Of a DNA stretch of 64,000 bases, positions 45,365 to 53,969 are shown one piece after another. This stretch comes from Leucobacter komagatae. Its GTDB lineage: Bacteria > Actinomycetota > Actinomycetes > Actinomycetales > Microbacteriaceae. The notes beneath the pieces were generated by a model. The model had not been told where the DNA came from, searched no databases, and saw only the letters and a list, made by a program, of their open reading frames with translations. The translations under genes were made by a program, and so were the position numbers. How positions within the stretch are numbered: position 1 is the stretch's first letter; each line of letters begins with the position of its first letter. The stretch covers positions 310,001-374,000 of the forward strand of contig NZ_VFON01000001.1 in the NCBI RefSeq assembly GCF_006716085.1, in the 5' to 3' direction.

Positions 45365-47047
45365 GTGAATAGCATGGACGGCCTACAGACTGACGCGCTT
45401 CCGGACGGGATCGCAGATTTTCGAGACGGTGAGGAGTTCGCGGATCCCTGGGTCGACGGCGAGCCCGGGCCCGAGGCGCTGAGCGTCGTGCCGCCGAACA
45501 CGGGGTGGCCTGATCGAGCCGTGGTTCTTACCGAGGCGATCCGGACGGCCCTCGGGGACGCCGTCGTCTCGATCGAGCACGTTGGTTCAACCGCCGTGCT
45601 GGGGCTCCCCGCAAAAGACGTCATCGACCTCGACCTCATCGTGCTCGACCCGGATGATGAAGCGAGCTATGTACCGGCGCTCACGGCGCTCGGATATCGA
45701 CACACGGTGCGGGAGCCCGAGCTCGACGGGCACCGCATGCTCAGACTCGAACAGCCGCGCGTGAACCTGCACGTGTTCGCCCAGGGCACCGCCGAGCCAG
45801 CCCGCCACCTGCTCTTTCGCGACTGGCTGCGGGCCCACCCCGAGGACGCGAAGATGTACGCGGAGGCGAAGGCCGCCGCCGCTGAGGGCGGGCCGCAGAC
45901 GGCGATGGCCTACAACCTGCGTAAGCACGCAGCGGTGCGCGAGATTTATTCGCGCGCATTCGCGGCCGCGGGGGTGCCGCTCGCCAAGCGGGTGTTTGCG
46001 CCGGCCACGCTCCCGGAGCTGCCGCAGCCCGCCGATACACAACCCGGAGCGTCCACAAGCGCCCCGGGCGACCGGCTCACCTGGCGGCCCGCAACCCCTG
46101 GCGACGTGGAAGCCATCCACGATCTGTACAGCGCTGCGGGCGCGGTTGACCACCCGCGCGAGCTCGTGGCCCTCGACAGCGTGAAGCTCTGGCTCAAGGG
46201 GGAGCGGTTCACCCTCGAAACCGACACGGTTCTCGCCTTCGCCGCCGACGGTACCCTTGTCGCGCACGGCGAGGCGAAGCTCGACGACGACTGGCGCGAC
46301 CAGGTCGACGTGTTCGTTGACGGGGTCGTCCACCCGCAGTGGCGCGGGCGCGGTATCGGTAGGGGAATGCTCGCCTGGCAGGAGGCGCGCGGACGGCAGC
46401 TGCTCGCGAGCGTCGACGCCAAGCTTCCCGGCATGCTGAGCCTCGGGGCGCGGGCGGAGAGCACGGGTGTGCGCGACCTCGCCGCCGCCGCGGGCTACCA
46501 GCCGGTGCGCTGGTGGATGGAACTCGGGCGGTCTCTCGCCGACGAGATCCCTGTGCGCGAGCTGCCCGCGGGGGTCGAGGCCCGCGTCTTCACCAGTGAG
46601 CTCTCCGAAGCGACGCGCGTTGCGGTGAACGACGCGTTCCGCGATCACTGGGGTTCGCGCCCGATGACCGAAGAGGAGTGGGCGGACGACCTCGACCTTG
46701 ACGAGTTCGCCCCCGAGCTGTCGCGAGTGCTCACGACGGGTTCAGGGGAGGCCGGCGACCCCGTGCGCGTTGTCGCGGTCGTACTCACCGAGGTGAACGA
46801 GGAAGAGTGGGAGCTGAACGGCGGCTCGTTCGGCTACATGTCCACGATCGGCGTTGTGCGGGACTGGCGCGGCAGGGGCCTCTCAACCGCCGTCATCGCC
46901 GCCGCGCTCAGCGCGTATCGCGAGGCCGGCTTCGTGAACGCACTGCTCGACGTCGACTCGGCGAATCCGAGCGGCGCCCTCGGTCTCTACGAGCGTCTGG
47001 GGTTCACAGAACGTGACCGCTCCGTCACGCTCGCGAAGTGGGTCTGA
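45365..47047 (+). CDS. GrpB (UPF0157)-GNAT-GNAT fusion protein
   Basis: 560 residues. After a short acidic lead, a GrpB/UPF0157 nucleotidyltransferase-like domain (about 40-205) shows IEHVGSTAVLGLPAKDVIDLDLIV and HVFAQG with RHLLFRDWLRAHPE (key VGSTAVLGLPAKDVID). Then two GNAT acetyltransferase domains: the first has VHPQWRGRGIGRGMLAW (motif A, R/QxxGxG/A), the second has VVRDWRGRGLSTAVIAAAL and LYERLGF. GrpB is a C-terminal domain of CoaE in mycobacteria; here it is fused elsewhere. Start set at GTG 45365 because TACAGT (45352-45357) is 7 bases upstream (leaderless); ATG 45374 is an alternative. Substrate unknown. Confidence 0.8.
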   Translation: MNSMDGLQTDALPDGIADFRDGEEFADPWVDGEPGPEALSVVPPNTGWPDRAVVLTEAIRTALGDAVVSIEHVGSTAVLGLPAKDVIDLDLIVLDPDDEASYVPALTALGYRHTVREPELDGHRMLRLEQPRVNLHVFAQGTAEPARHLLFRDWLRAHPEDAKMYAEAKAAAAEGGPQTAMAYNLRKHAAVREIYSRAFAAAGVPLAKRVFAPATLPELPQPADTQPGASTSAPGDRLTWRPATPGDVEAIHDLYSAAGAVDHPRELVALDSVKLWLKGERFTLETDTVLAFAADGTLVAHGEAKLDDDWRDQVDVFVDGVVHPQWRGRGIGRGMLAWQEARGRQLLASVDAKLPGMLSLGARAESTGVRDLAAAAGYQPVRWWMELGRSLADEIPVRELPAGVEARVFTSELSEATRVAVNDAFRDHWGSRPMTEEEWADDLDLDEFAPELSRVLTTGSGEAGDPVRVVAVVLTEVNEEEWELNGGSFGYMSTIGVVRDWRGRGLSTAVIAAALSAYREAGFVNALLDVDSANPSGALGLYERLGFTERDRSVTLAKWV

Positions 47048-47120
47048 GTGTGGTCACTGCGTGTGCCCGTGCCAAAGCGGCAAAGATTTTCGCGTAGGCG
47101 TCTGCTGTCCGGTCATCCTT

Positions 47121-47195
47121 GGAGCTCAGCAACCAAAGGTTTGCAACCACGAGGTGAGCAACCAAGAGGTGAGCAACCAAGAGGTGAGCAACCAA
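47121..47195 (+). repeat. 15-bp tandem repeat before thioredoxin
   Basis: Three identical copies of GAGGTGAGCAACCAA (47151-47165, 47166-47180, 47181-47195) preceded by two degenerate ones (from 47121). Each unit contains a Shine-Dalgarno-like GAGGTGA. The likely true ribosome binding site, AAGGAAAG, follows at about 47197-47204. Confidence 0.9.
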
Positions 47196-47214
47196 CAAGG
47201 AAAGCGGGACAACA

Positions 47215-47538
47215 ATGGCAACCTTCGACGCAACCACAGCCACTCTTGATGCGGCGCTCGCCGACGACCGGCCTGTCGTGATCCAGTTCTGGGCCGAGTG
47301 GTGCGCACCGTGCCGCGCGATGATCCCGATCGTTGACCAGTTCGCTGAGGCGAACGAGGCATCGGTCGCCGTCGCGCGGGTCGACATCGATGCCAACCCG
47401 GAGCTCTCGATGAAGTACCGGGTGACCGCGGTTCCAACGTTTGTGATCGCCCGCGGCGACCAGGTGCTTGAAACGTTCTCGGGGGCGATGCCGCTGCAAC
47501 CCTTTACACAGCGGGTCGCAGCGGCGATCGCGAGGTAA
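47215..47538 (+). CDS. Thioredoxin
   Basis: 107 residues, standard thioredoxin fold. Active site FWAEWCAPCRAM (WCAPC rather than the common WCGPC), cis-Pro in VTAVPTFVI, and the buried Asp of VARVDIDANPE. It reduces disulfides in cytoplasmic proteins. It converges on a thioredoxin-reductase-like flavoprotein (12 bp apart). Its leader contains a tandem repeat. The Gly-to-Ala change in the active site can shift redox potential but is found in natural thioredoxins. Confidence 0.93.
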   Translation: MATFDATTATLDAALADDRPVVIQFWAEWCAPCRAMIPIVDQFAEANEASVAVARVDIDANPELSMKYRVTAVPTFVIARGDQVLETFSGAMPLQPFTQRVAAAIAR

Positions 47539-47549
47539 ACAGCCTCGAG

Positions 47550-48593
47550 CTAGGCCCCCGGCACCCCTACGCCGTACCAGCTCGCGGCCTCGCCGTTGAG
47601 GGACCTGCCGAGGTCAAGACCCAGCAAGTATCCTGACATGTCGATGGCCGCCGTCGACCCCTCGCCAGCGGCAGTAATGACCTGTGCGCGGGGATTCGCG
47701 ATGTTGCCGGCCGCCCACACTCCACCGAGTGAGGTGCGGCCGGTCGCATCGACCGTGATCCACCCGCCCTGCGGCGCCCGCGTCAGCCCGAGGCCCGAGA
47801 ACGCTTCGTCGCGCGGCACCATGCGTGGCGCAATAAAGACGGCGTCGTGTGCGGCCGTACCGCCGTCAGCGAAGGAAAGTTCGACTTCGCCGCCGACTCC
47901 GCCGACTCCGCCGCCGACTCCGCCGCCGACTCCGCCGCCGGCGCCGCCAACACCGACACCGGCGCCGCCCGGCCGCTCAAGCCGCGAGACCCTCCCGTCG
48001 TCAACGATCACGACCCCAATGCTGTCGAGCTCCCTGCGCTGGTGGGCTGGCACCGCGATCCCGTTCGGGTAGAACGTGACCCTGTCGCTGTAGCGGCGCA
48101 TGAGCGCCGCCTGATGCAGAGACATCGCGCCCCCTGCGACGTCGCTCCCGATCACCGCGATACTCTGACCGGCGACCTCGCGACCGTGGCAGTGCGGGCA
48201 GTGGTGCACACTCGTGCCCCAGAGTTCAGCGGCGCCGGGGAGATCGGGCAGCACGTCGCGCAGCCCCGTAGCGATAAGGATCGCGGGCGCCGCGAGCTCG
48301 CTCCCGTCATCCAACGTGACCGAGACTCCACCTGCGTCCGCCACCGCGGTCGACACCGCGCGAGCCGCGAGGATGCGACCGCCGAAGCTCACGACTTCCT
48401 CCCGCGCCGTCTGCAGGAGCGCGGAGGGGCTCATGCCGCTGCGTGAGATGAATCCCTGCATGTGGGCGGCGGGGCGGTTCCGCGGCGTGCGATCCTCCAC
48501 GACAACCGTGCGCACCCCGGTTCGCGCGAGCACGAGCGCAGCGCTCAACCCCGCGGCCCCTCCGCCAAGTACGATTGCATCCCAGTTCTGCAT
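47550..48593 (-). CDS. NAD(P)/FAD-dependent oxidoreductase, thioredoxin-reductase-like
   Basis: 347 residues. FAD motif AIVLGGGAAGLSAALVLAR at the N-terminus, then VVEDRTPRN, a TrxR-type redox centre HHCPHCHGRE (CPHC instead of CATC), NAD(P) motif IAVIGSDVAGGAMS (GxDxxG, lacking one Gly), and a C-terminal GVWAAGNIANPRAQV. A Gly/Val-only stretch of about 30 residues (near 230-258) is an expanded repeat between strands. The protein probably reduces a small disulfide partner or is a redox regulator. AAGGAG precedes ATG 48593; the frame runs farther upstream without support. Confidence 0.85.
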   Translation of the reverse strand: MQNWDAIVLGGGAAGLSAALVLARTGVRTVVVEDRTPRNRPAAHMQGFISRSGMSPSALLQTAREEVVSFGGRILAARAVSTAVADAGGVSVTLDDGSELAAPAILIATGLRDVLPDLPGAAELWGTSVHHCPHCHGREVAGQSIAVIGSDVAGGAMSLHQAALMRRYSDRVTFYPNGIAVPAHQRRELDSIGVVIVDDGRVSRLERPGGAGVGVGGAGGGVGGGVGGGVGGVGGEVELSFADGGTAAHDAVFIAPRMVPRDEAFSGLGLTRAPQGGWITVDATGRTSLGGVWAAGNIANPRAQVITAAGEGSTAAIDMSGYLLGLDLGRSLNGEAASWYGVGVPGA

Positions 48594-48740
48594 GATGACT
48601 CCTTCCGGTTCCGCGGCGCGAGGCTCGCAGCCGTCGGTTCCTATGCATCGTGGTCCGCGACGTAGCGGGAGAGGAAATACCCTTGCCGAATCGGCACACA
48701 GGTTTGCTCGCGCCACCCGTGCGCTCGGAGGATGGCTCAC

Positions 48741-49337
48741 ATGGCAATCGAACACGTCGTAAGTGCAGCGCTCGAACAGCTCCCCGCGCGACTTCGGAAG
48801 GCGCGCGAGAAGCGCAGCCTCACCCTGAGTGACCTGGCGGGGCGTACGGGTGTCTCGACGAGTACGCTCTCGCGGCTGGAGTCGGGGCAGCGCCGCGCCA
48901 CGATGGAGCTTGTGCTGCTCATCGCGCTCGCGCTTGAGGTGCCGCTCGTTGAGCTCGTGGCTGCCCCCAAACTCTCGGATCCGCGCGTGGAGCTCCCTCA
49001 CTCGCGGTCAGGCGGCCGCACGGTGGTGCCGCTCACGCGTCAGCGGACGGAACCGCGAGCGTTCAAACTCGTGATTCCCCCGACCGAGTCGACCCCCGCG
49101 TTGCGCACGCACAGCGGCTACGAATGGCTATACGTGCTCTCCGGGACAATGCGGCTCTGCTTGGGCGAGCACGATCTCGAGCTCGGGCCGGGGGAGGTCG
49201 CCGAGTTTCCGACGGAGCAGCCGCACTGGTTCGGCTCGACCGGCCGCGGCCAGGTCGAGCTGCTGAGCTTGTTTGGCACGCAGGGCGAGATGATGCACGT
49301 GCGAGCGCACACCCGCTCTGGGCCTGGCGTCGGCTAG
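48741..49337 (+). CDS. XRE-family regulator with C-terminal cupin domain
   Basis: 198 residues. HTH_XRE at about 15-75 (LRKAREKRSLTLSDLAGRTGVSTSTLSRLESGQRRATMELVL; key TLSDLAGRTGVSTSTLSRLE), then a small-molecule cupin sensor (about 110-190) with HSGYEWLYVLSGTMRLCLGEHDLELGPGEVAEFPTEQPHWF (key GYEWLYVLSG, LGPGEVAEF, HWF). Divergent from the flavoprotein, so it likely regulates that gene. ATG 48741 has GGAGG nine bases upstream; ATG 48732 is too close to it. Its TAG stop shares CTAG with ctaB. Confidence 0.88.
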   Translation: MAIEHVVSAALEQLPARLRKAREKRSLTLSDLAGRTGVSTSTLSRLESGQRRATMELVLLIALALEVPLVELVAAPKLSDPRVELPHSRSGGRTVVPLTRQRTEPRAFKLVIPPTESTPALRTHSGYEWLYVLSGTMRLCLGEHDLELGPGEVAEFPTEQPHWFGSTGRGQVELLSLFGTQGEMMHVRAHTRSGPGVG

Positions 49338-50401
49338 GGGAGCAGCGCGCCGATCGAGATCATCAGGCTGTACGCCATGATGATGATGAGCGAGAAGCGG
49401 AACATGCGGCGGGCCCAGGCGTTGTCGTCCTTCGCGCTGAAACCCTGGATGCCGATGACGATCCACCAGATGCCGAGGACGCCCATGACCGCCGCGTACA
49501 CCCACCCGGTGTAACCGAGCGGAGTGAGCGCCACCGACGCGACCACGTACGCGATCGTATAAAGCAAGATTTGGATCTTCGCCGCCGGCACCCCGTGCAC
49601 GACAGTGATGACGGGCACCCCGGCGCGCGCGTACTCGTCACGCCGATACACGGCGATCGAATAGAACTCAGGCATCTGCCAAAAGAAGATCGCGAGGAAC
49701 ACGAGGATCGCGGCCGCGTCGACCGTGCCGGTCACCGCGACGTAGCCCGCGAAGATCGGGGCTGCACCCGAAATGCTGCCGACGAGCGTGCCGTGCACGC
49801 TCATCCGCTTCGAGAGCATGCCGTACAACACGACGTAAGTGAAGAACCCGGCAAGGCCCGTGGCGACGACGAGCCAGTTCGTCCAGGCCACCAGGATCGC
49901 GTTGCCGAGCACGAACAGCACAACCGAGAAGATGACGGCGTTCCGCACGCCGATGCTGCCCGACACCGTCGCGCGCTTCTTCGTCCGCTCCATGCGGTCG
50001 TCGATGTCGCGGTCGAGCACGTTGTTCAGCACGCAGGCCGCAGCGATGACGAACGTCGTGCCGAAGATGGTCGCGAGGAAGAGCAGGCCGTCGAACGCGC
50101 CAGCGACGCCCGCGGCGAGCAGGAAGCCGGCGGCGGCCGTGAGCACGTTGCCGTAGAGCACGCCGGGCTTCGTGAGCGAGTAGTAGCGAGCGATCGTGGC
50201 CCGCACAGAATCTCCGTCGGCGCGCGATGCGATCTTCGCGTCGGTGCCGCGGCTGCGCTCGGAGAACACTGCGGCGTCGGCGAGCTCCGAGAACTCGGGA
50301 GCGATCTCGCTCTCGCGCGCGGCGGTCTCGCGATGACCCCGAGGCGGTTCGGGGGTGTTCGGGACCTGCTGGTCGTCCTCAGGGATCCCACTTGCGGGCA
50401 T
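49334..50401 (-). CDS. ctaB: Protoheme IX farnesyltransferase (heme O synthase)
   Basis: 355 residues. A variable, acidic N-terminal tail of about 75 residues precedes a UbiA-type prenyltransferase with nine hydrophobic helices. The first Asp-rich motif is NNVLDRDIDDRMERT, the second YRRDEYARAGVPV, plus TKPGVLYGNVL near the start of the core. It makes heme O for cytochrome oxidases. ATG 50401 follows AAAGG about ten bases upstream. The usual divergent partner ctaA is not next door; a SNF2 helicase gene is instead. Confidence 0.92.
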   Translation of the reverse strand: MPASGIPEDDQQVPNTPEPPRGHRETAARESEIAPEFSELADAAVFSERSRGTDAKIASRADGDSVRATIARYYSLTKPGVLYGNVLTAAAGFLLAAGVAGAFDGLLFLATIFGTTFVIAAACVLNNVLDRDIDDRMERTKKRATVSGSIGVRNAVIFSVVLFVLGNAILVAWTNWLVVATGLAGFFTYVVLYGMLSKRMSVHGTLVGSISGAAPIFAGYVAVTGTVDAAAILVFLAIFFWQMPEFYSIAVYRRDEYARAGVPVITVVHGVPAAKIQILLYTIAYVVASVALTPLGYTGWVYAAVMGVLGIWWIVIGIQGFSAKDDNAWARRMFRFSLIIIMAYSLMISIGALLP

Positions 50402-50630
50402 ACGAATCTGGCCTTTCTCAAGCCCGTGCACCATTTGGCTCCGGCTTGCCGCCTGCTGTGCGGCGTGTCTGCAGCGCTGGCGGTGCCAGGCGCCGTAGCC
50501 GATGGGCCGCAGACTTCTTCCCTCAAATATACCGGGTCTGCGGGCCCCGCAAGGCCAGCGGACGCGCAGGTTCGCGTGTACACGATGCGCGGAGCTGGTG
50601 TCTGCGGTACGGCATAGCATTGATGCAGGT
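50402..50630. other. Divergent region between ctaB and the SNF2 helicase
   Basis: 229 bp without a gene. TAGCAT (50615-50620) just before ATG 50631 suggests a leaderless helicase transcript. No palindrome of note. Confidence 0.35.
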
Positions 50631-53600
50631 ATGAACGATCCCGACGCAGACTCGAAGCGGACGCCGACTCGGCGTCCGTCCGAGGGTTGGCGCGCCCAGC
50701 TCAGCGACTTGCTGTCGGCCGCCGCACCCGCCGCACCAGCCGCACCCCTCTCCGCCGTCTCCGCCGGTGTCGGTGACGCGGGCCCCTTCGCGCAGCTTGG
50801 CCTGCAGTTCGAGGTGAGGGAGATGATCCCGCGGTCGGCCGACAACTGGAACGGCCCGCTCTCGCGCTCGGTGAAGCCGGGCCAGGATGCTGGGAGCGGT
50901 ATCTTCCAGCTGGGGACACGACCCGCCACTCGAACCGAGCGCGGATGGGCGCGCGGCACGCTCACCTGGGCGAACATCGGCCACCACGGGAGTCGGCTGA
51001 GTCTCGACCCCGCACAGCAGCGCTGGTTCCGCCAGCTGCACGCGCTTCACCGAGCTGCGGAAACCGTGGCGGTCGGCAAAGACTCCGACTGGGTCTTCCT
51101 CGATGAGTTCGCTAGCCCTGCGCTGTGGACTCTGCTCGGGCAAGCCGACGGGCTGGGCATCGCGCTCGTCGTCGCAGGCCGGGAATCAACGGTCCGCCTG
51201 CACGAGGGGGCGGAACTCTGGCTCGACACGCTTGCGACGCCCGAGGGTGCGGTGACGCTTGCACCGCGGCTCGAGCTCGACGGTGCGGAGGTGCCGCTCG
51301 TTGGCGCGGGCGCTATCGGCACGCACGGCGTCTACATTGCCGGGCGCGGCCGTGACCGGTCGGTGCACCTCGCGCCCACACCTGCGGAGCTCTCTCCGTC
51401 CGAGGTCGCCCTGCTCTCCGGGAGCCTGGAACCGGGAAGCTTCGTTGTCGCCGCAGATGAGCGCGCCCAGTTCATCGCCGAGGGTGTTCCCGAACTGCAA
51501 TCGGAGTTCACCGTCGCCAGCAGTGACGGCTCCGTTCGTCTACCCGACCCTGATCGAGTGCGGCTCACGCTGTTGGCCGCCTGGCGCGAGGGGCACCGGC
51601 TGCTTCTCACCTGGAGCGAGGATCGTTCTTCACGCAGCCGTGGCAGGGAGCTCGCCGTCTCGCTCGACCGGGTACTTCCGGAGGCGATCCTCAGCGACGA
51701 GCTGTTCCCCGCCGCGTGGCGGGGCGACCGGCCGGATGGCCAGAGCGCTGGAGATCTTGACGTAGCTGGCGCTGGCGCTGGCGCTGGCACGGGTGCGCAG
51801 TTGTCGGCACAGGCACAGGTGCAGTTGCCTGGCCCGCTGGAGCTGCGCGGCGTTGCCGCCGCGGAGTTTCTCACCAAGCTCGTACCGCTGCTTGAGACGG
51901 TGCCCGGGGTGAGGGTGCGCACGACCGGCGCCGTGCCCGAATACCGCGAACTCACCGGTGTACCGCACCTGAAAGTGACCGCCATCCCGAGCGAGCGTGA
52001 GGATTGGTTCGACCTCGGCGTGCTCGTCACGATCGAGGGGCGGACTGTTCCGTTCGGGCCGCTGTTTCGTGCGCTCGCGCAGGGGCGAACCAAGCTGAAA
52101 CTCGTCGACGACACCTATTTGCAGCTCAACCACCCGGCGTTTGCGGCGCTCGCGGAGCTCATCGCGGAGGGGCAGGATCTCGACGAGTGGGAGACCGGCC
52201 CGCGCATCCCGAAACATCAGGTCCCCAGGTGGGCCGATTTCGAGGATCTTGCGGACGAGTCGGAGACCGCGGTCGAGTGGCGGGCGCTCGTCCGGGAGGT
52301 CGGCGCGGAGCGTCCGACTCCGGTACCCGACCCCGTCGGAATCAACGCGGAGCTGCGAACCTACCAGCGGGAGGGGTTCCACTGGCTGGCGTTCCTTTGG
52401 CGGAATCGGCTCGGCGGGATCCTCGCCGACGACATGGGCCTCGGCAAGACACTGCAGTGCCTCGCGCTCGTCGCGCACGCGAAGGAAACCGGCGGCGGTG
52501 GCGGTGGGGCTCGCGATGGTGGGGCTCGCGACGGTGGGCCTCGCGACGGTGGCGGCGAGCGCCGACCTTTCCTTGTCGTTGCGCCTACCTCAGTGATGAG
52601 TAACTGGGCGGCAGAGGCTGCGCGTTTCGCGCCCGGGCTGCGGGTGAAGGTGCGCGCTGCAACCGAGGCGGCGAGCGGTCGGACGGTGCGAGCTGATGCC
52701 GCGGAAGCGGACATCATCGTGACGAGTTACGCCCTCTTCCGCCTCGACTTCGAGCGCTATCGCGAAGTCGCGGAGGATTCGGAGCAGGGGATCGCGGGCC
52801 TCATCCTCGATGAGGCCCAGTTCGTGAAGAACTCGGCCGGGCAAGGGAACGAGCTTGCGGAGGCTCTCCCGGTGCGCTGGAAGCTCGCCGTGACCGGCAC
52901 ACCGATCGAGAACTCCCTTCGCGAGCTGCACGCGCTCACGAAGATCGTTGCGCCTGGCCTGTTCCCGTCGGCACGCCGGTTCTAGGAAGAGTACGTTCGC
53001 GCCATCGAACAACAAGCTCCCGGCAATTCAGTGGGCAAGGGGGCGGGGAGCGGCCCCGCGATGCAGCGGGAGCTGCGACAGCGCCGCACGAAGGAGCTGC
53101 GGAGGCGGATTCGTCCCTTCATCCTTCGACGGACCAAAGCGAGTGTCGCGGCCGAGCTTCCGACGAAGCAGGAGCAGATTCTTGAGATCGAACTCGACCC
53201 ACGGCACCGGGAACTTTACGACGCGTTTCTGCAGCGAGAACGGCAGAAGCTCTTCGGGCTGATGGAGGATCTCGACCGCAGCCGCTTCACGTTCTTCCGG
53301 TCGCTCACGTTGCTTCGGATACTCGCGCTCGACGCGACGCTTATCGATGAGCAGTACTCGGAGATACCGTCGGCCAAGCTCGAAGCTCTGGGCGAGCATG
53401 TGAGCGCCCTCGCCGCGGAGGGGCGCAAGACGCTTGTCTTCAGCCAGTTCACCTCGTTCCTCGCGAAGGCCGCAACGCACCTGGAAGCCCAGGGCGTCCG
53501 TACCGTGACACTTGATGGAACGACGCGGAACCGAGACGCCGTAATTGAGCGGTTCCGGGCGGGAGAGGCCGATGTCTTCCTGATCAGCCTCAAAGCCGGA

Positions 53601-53873
53601 GGGGTCGGCTTGAACCTGACGGAGGCGGACACGGTCTTCCTGCTCGACCCGTGGTGGAACCCCGCGAGCGAGGCCCAGGCGATCGACAGGACGCACCGGA
53701 TCGGCCAGGACAAGCCCGTGAATGTGGTGCGCATGATCGCGCTCGGCACCATCGAGGAGAAGGTGCTCGAACTGCAACGACGCAAGCGGGCGCTGTTCGA
53801 CGCCGTCATCGACGATGAGGCACTGTTCTCGAAGGCATTCACTGCCGAGGATATGCAGAGGCTGTTGGGTTGA
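50631..53873 (+). pseudogene. SNF2/Swi2-type DEAD-like helicase split by a single in-frame amber codon
   Basis: 1080 codons in one frame, with TAG at codon 785 (52983-52985) between the two RecA lobes: PSARRF, stop, EEYVRAIEQ. Everything else is continuous. The N-terminal 590 residues are a SNF2-associated region (no SWIM zinc finger seen). Lobe 1: ADDMGLGKTLQC (Walker A, about 600), VVAPTSVMSNW, ILDEAQFVKN (DEAQ), TGTPIENSL. Lobe 2 after the stop: LVFSQFTSF, GVGLNLTEADTVFLLDPWWNP and QAIDRTHRIGQ. Without readthrough, lobe 2 is lost and the enzyme is dead. Gly/Ala and RDGG repeats interrupt lobe 1 (about 51770-51795, 52494-52556). The TAG could be CAG mutated. Confidence 0.88.
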
Positions 53874-53969
53874 GGCTGTTGGGTTGAGTCCGCGCTGTTG
53901 GGTGTACTCGGTCGGGGCTGCTGGGGTTGCGGGGTTGCGGGGCGGCGGCTGAGGTTGGGGTTGCGGCTG

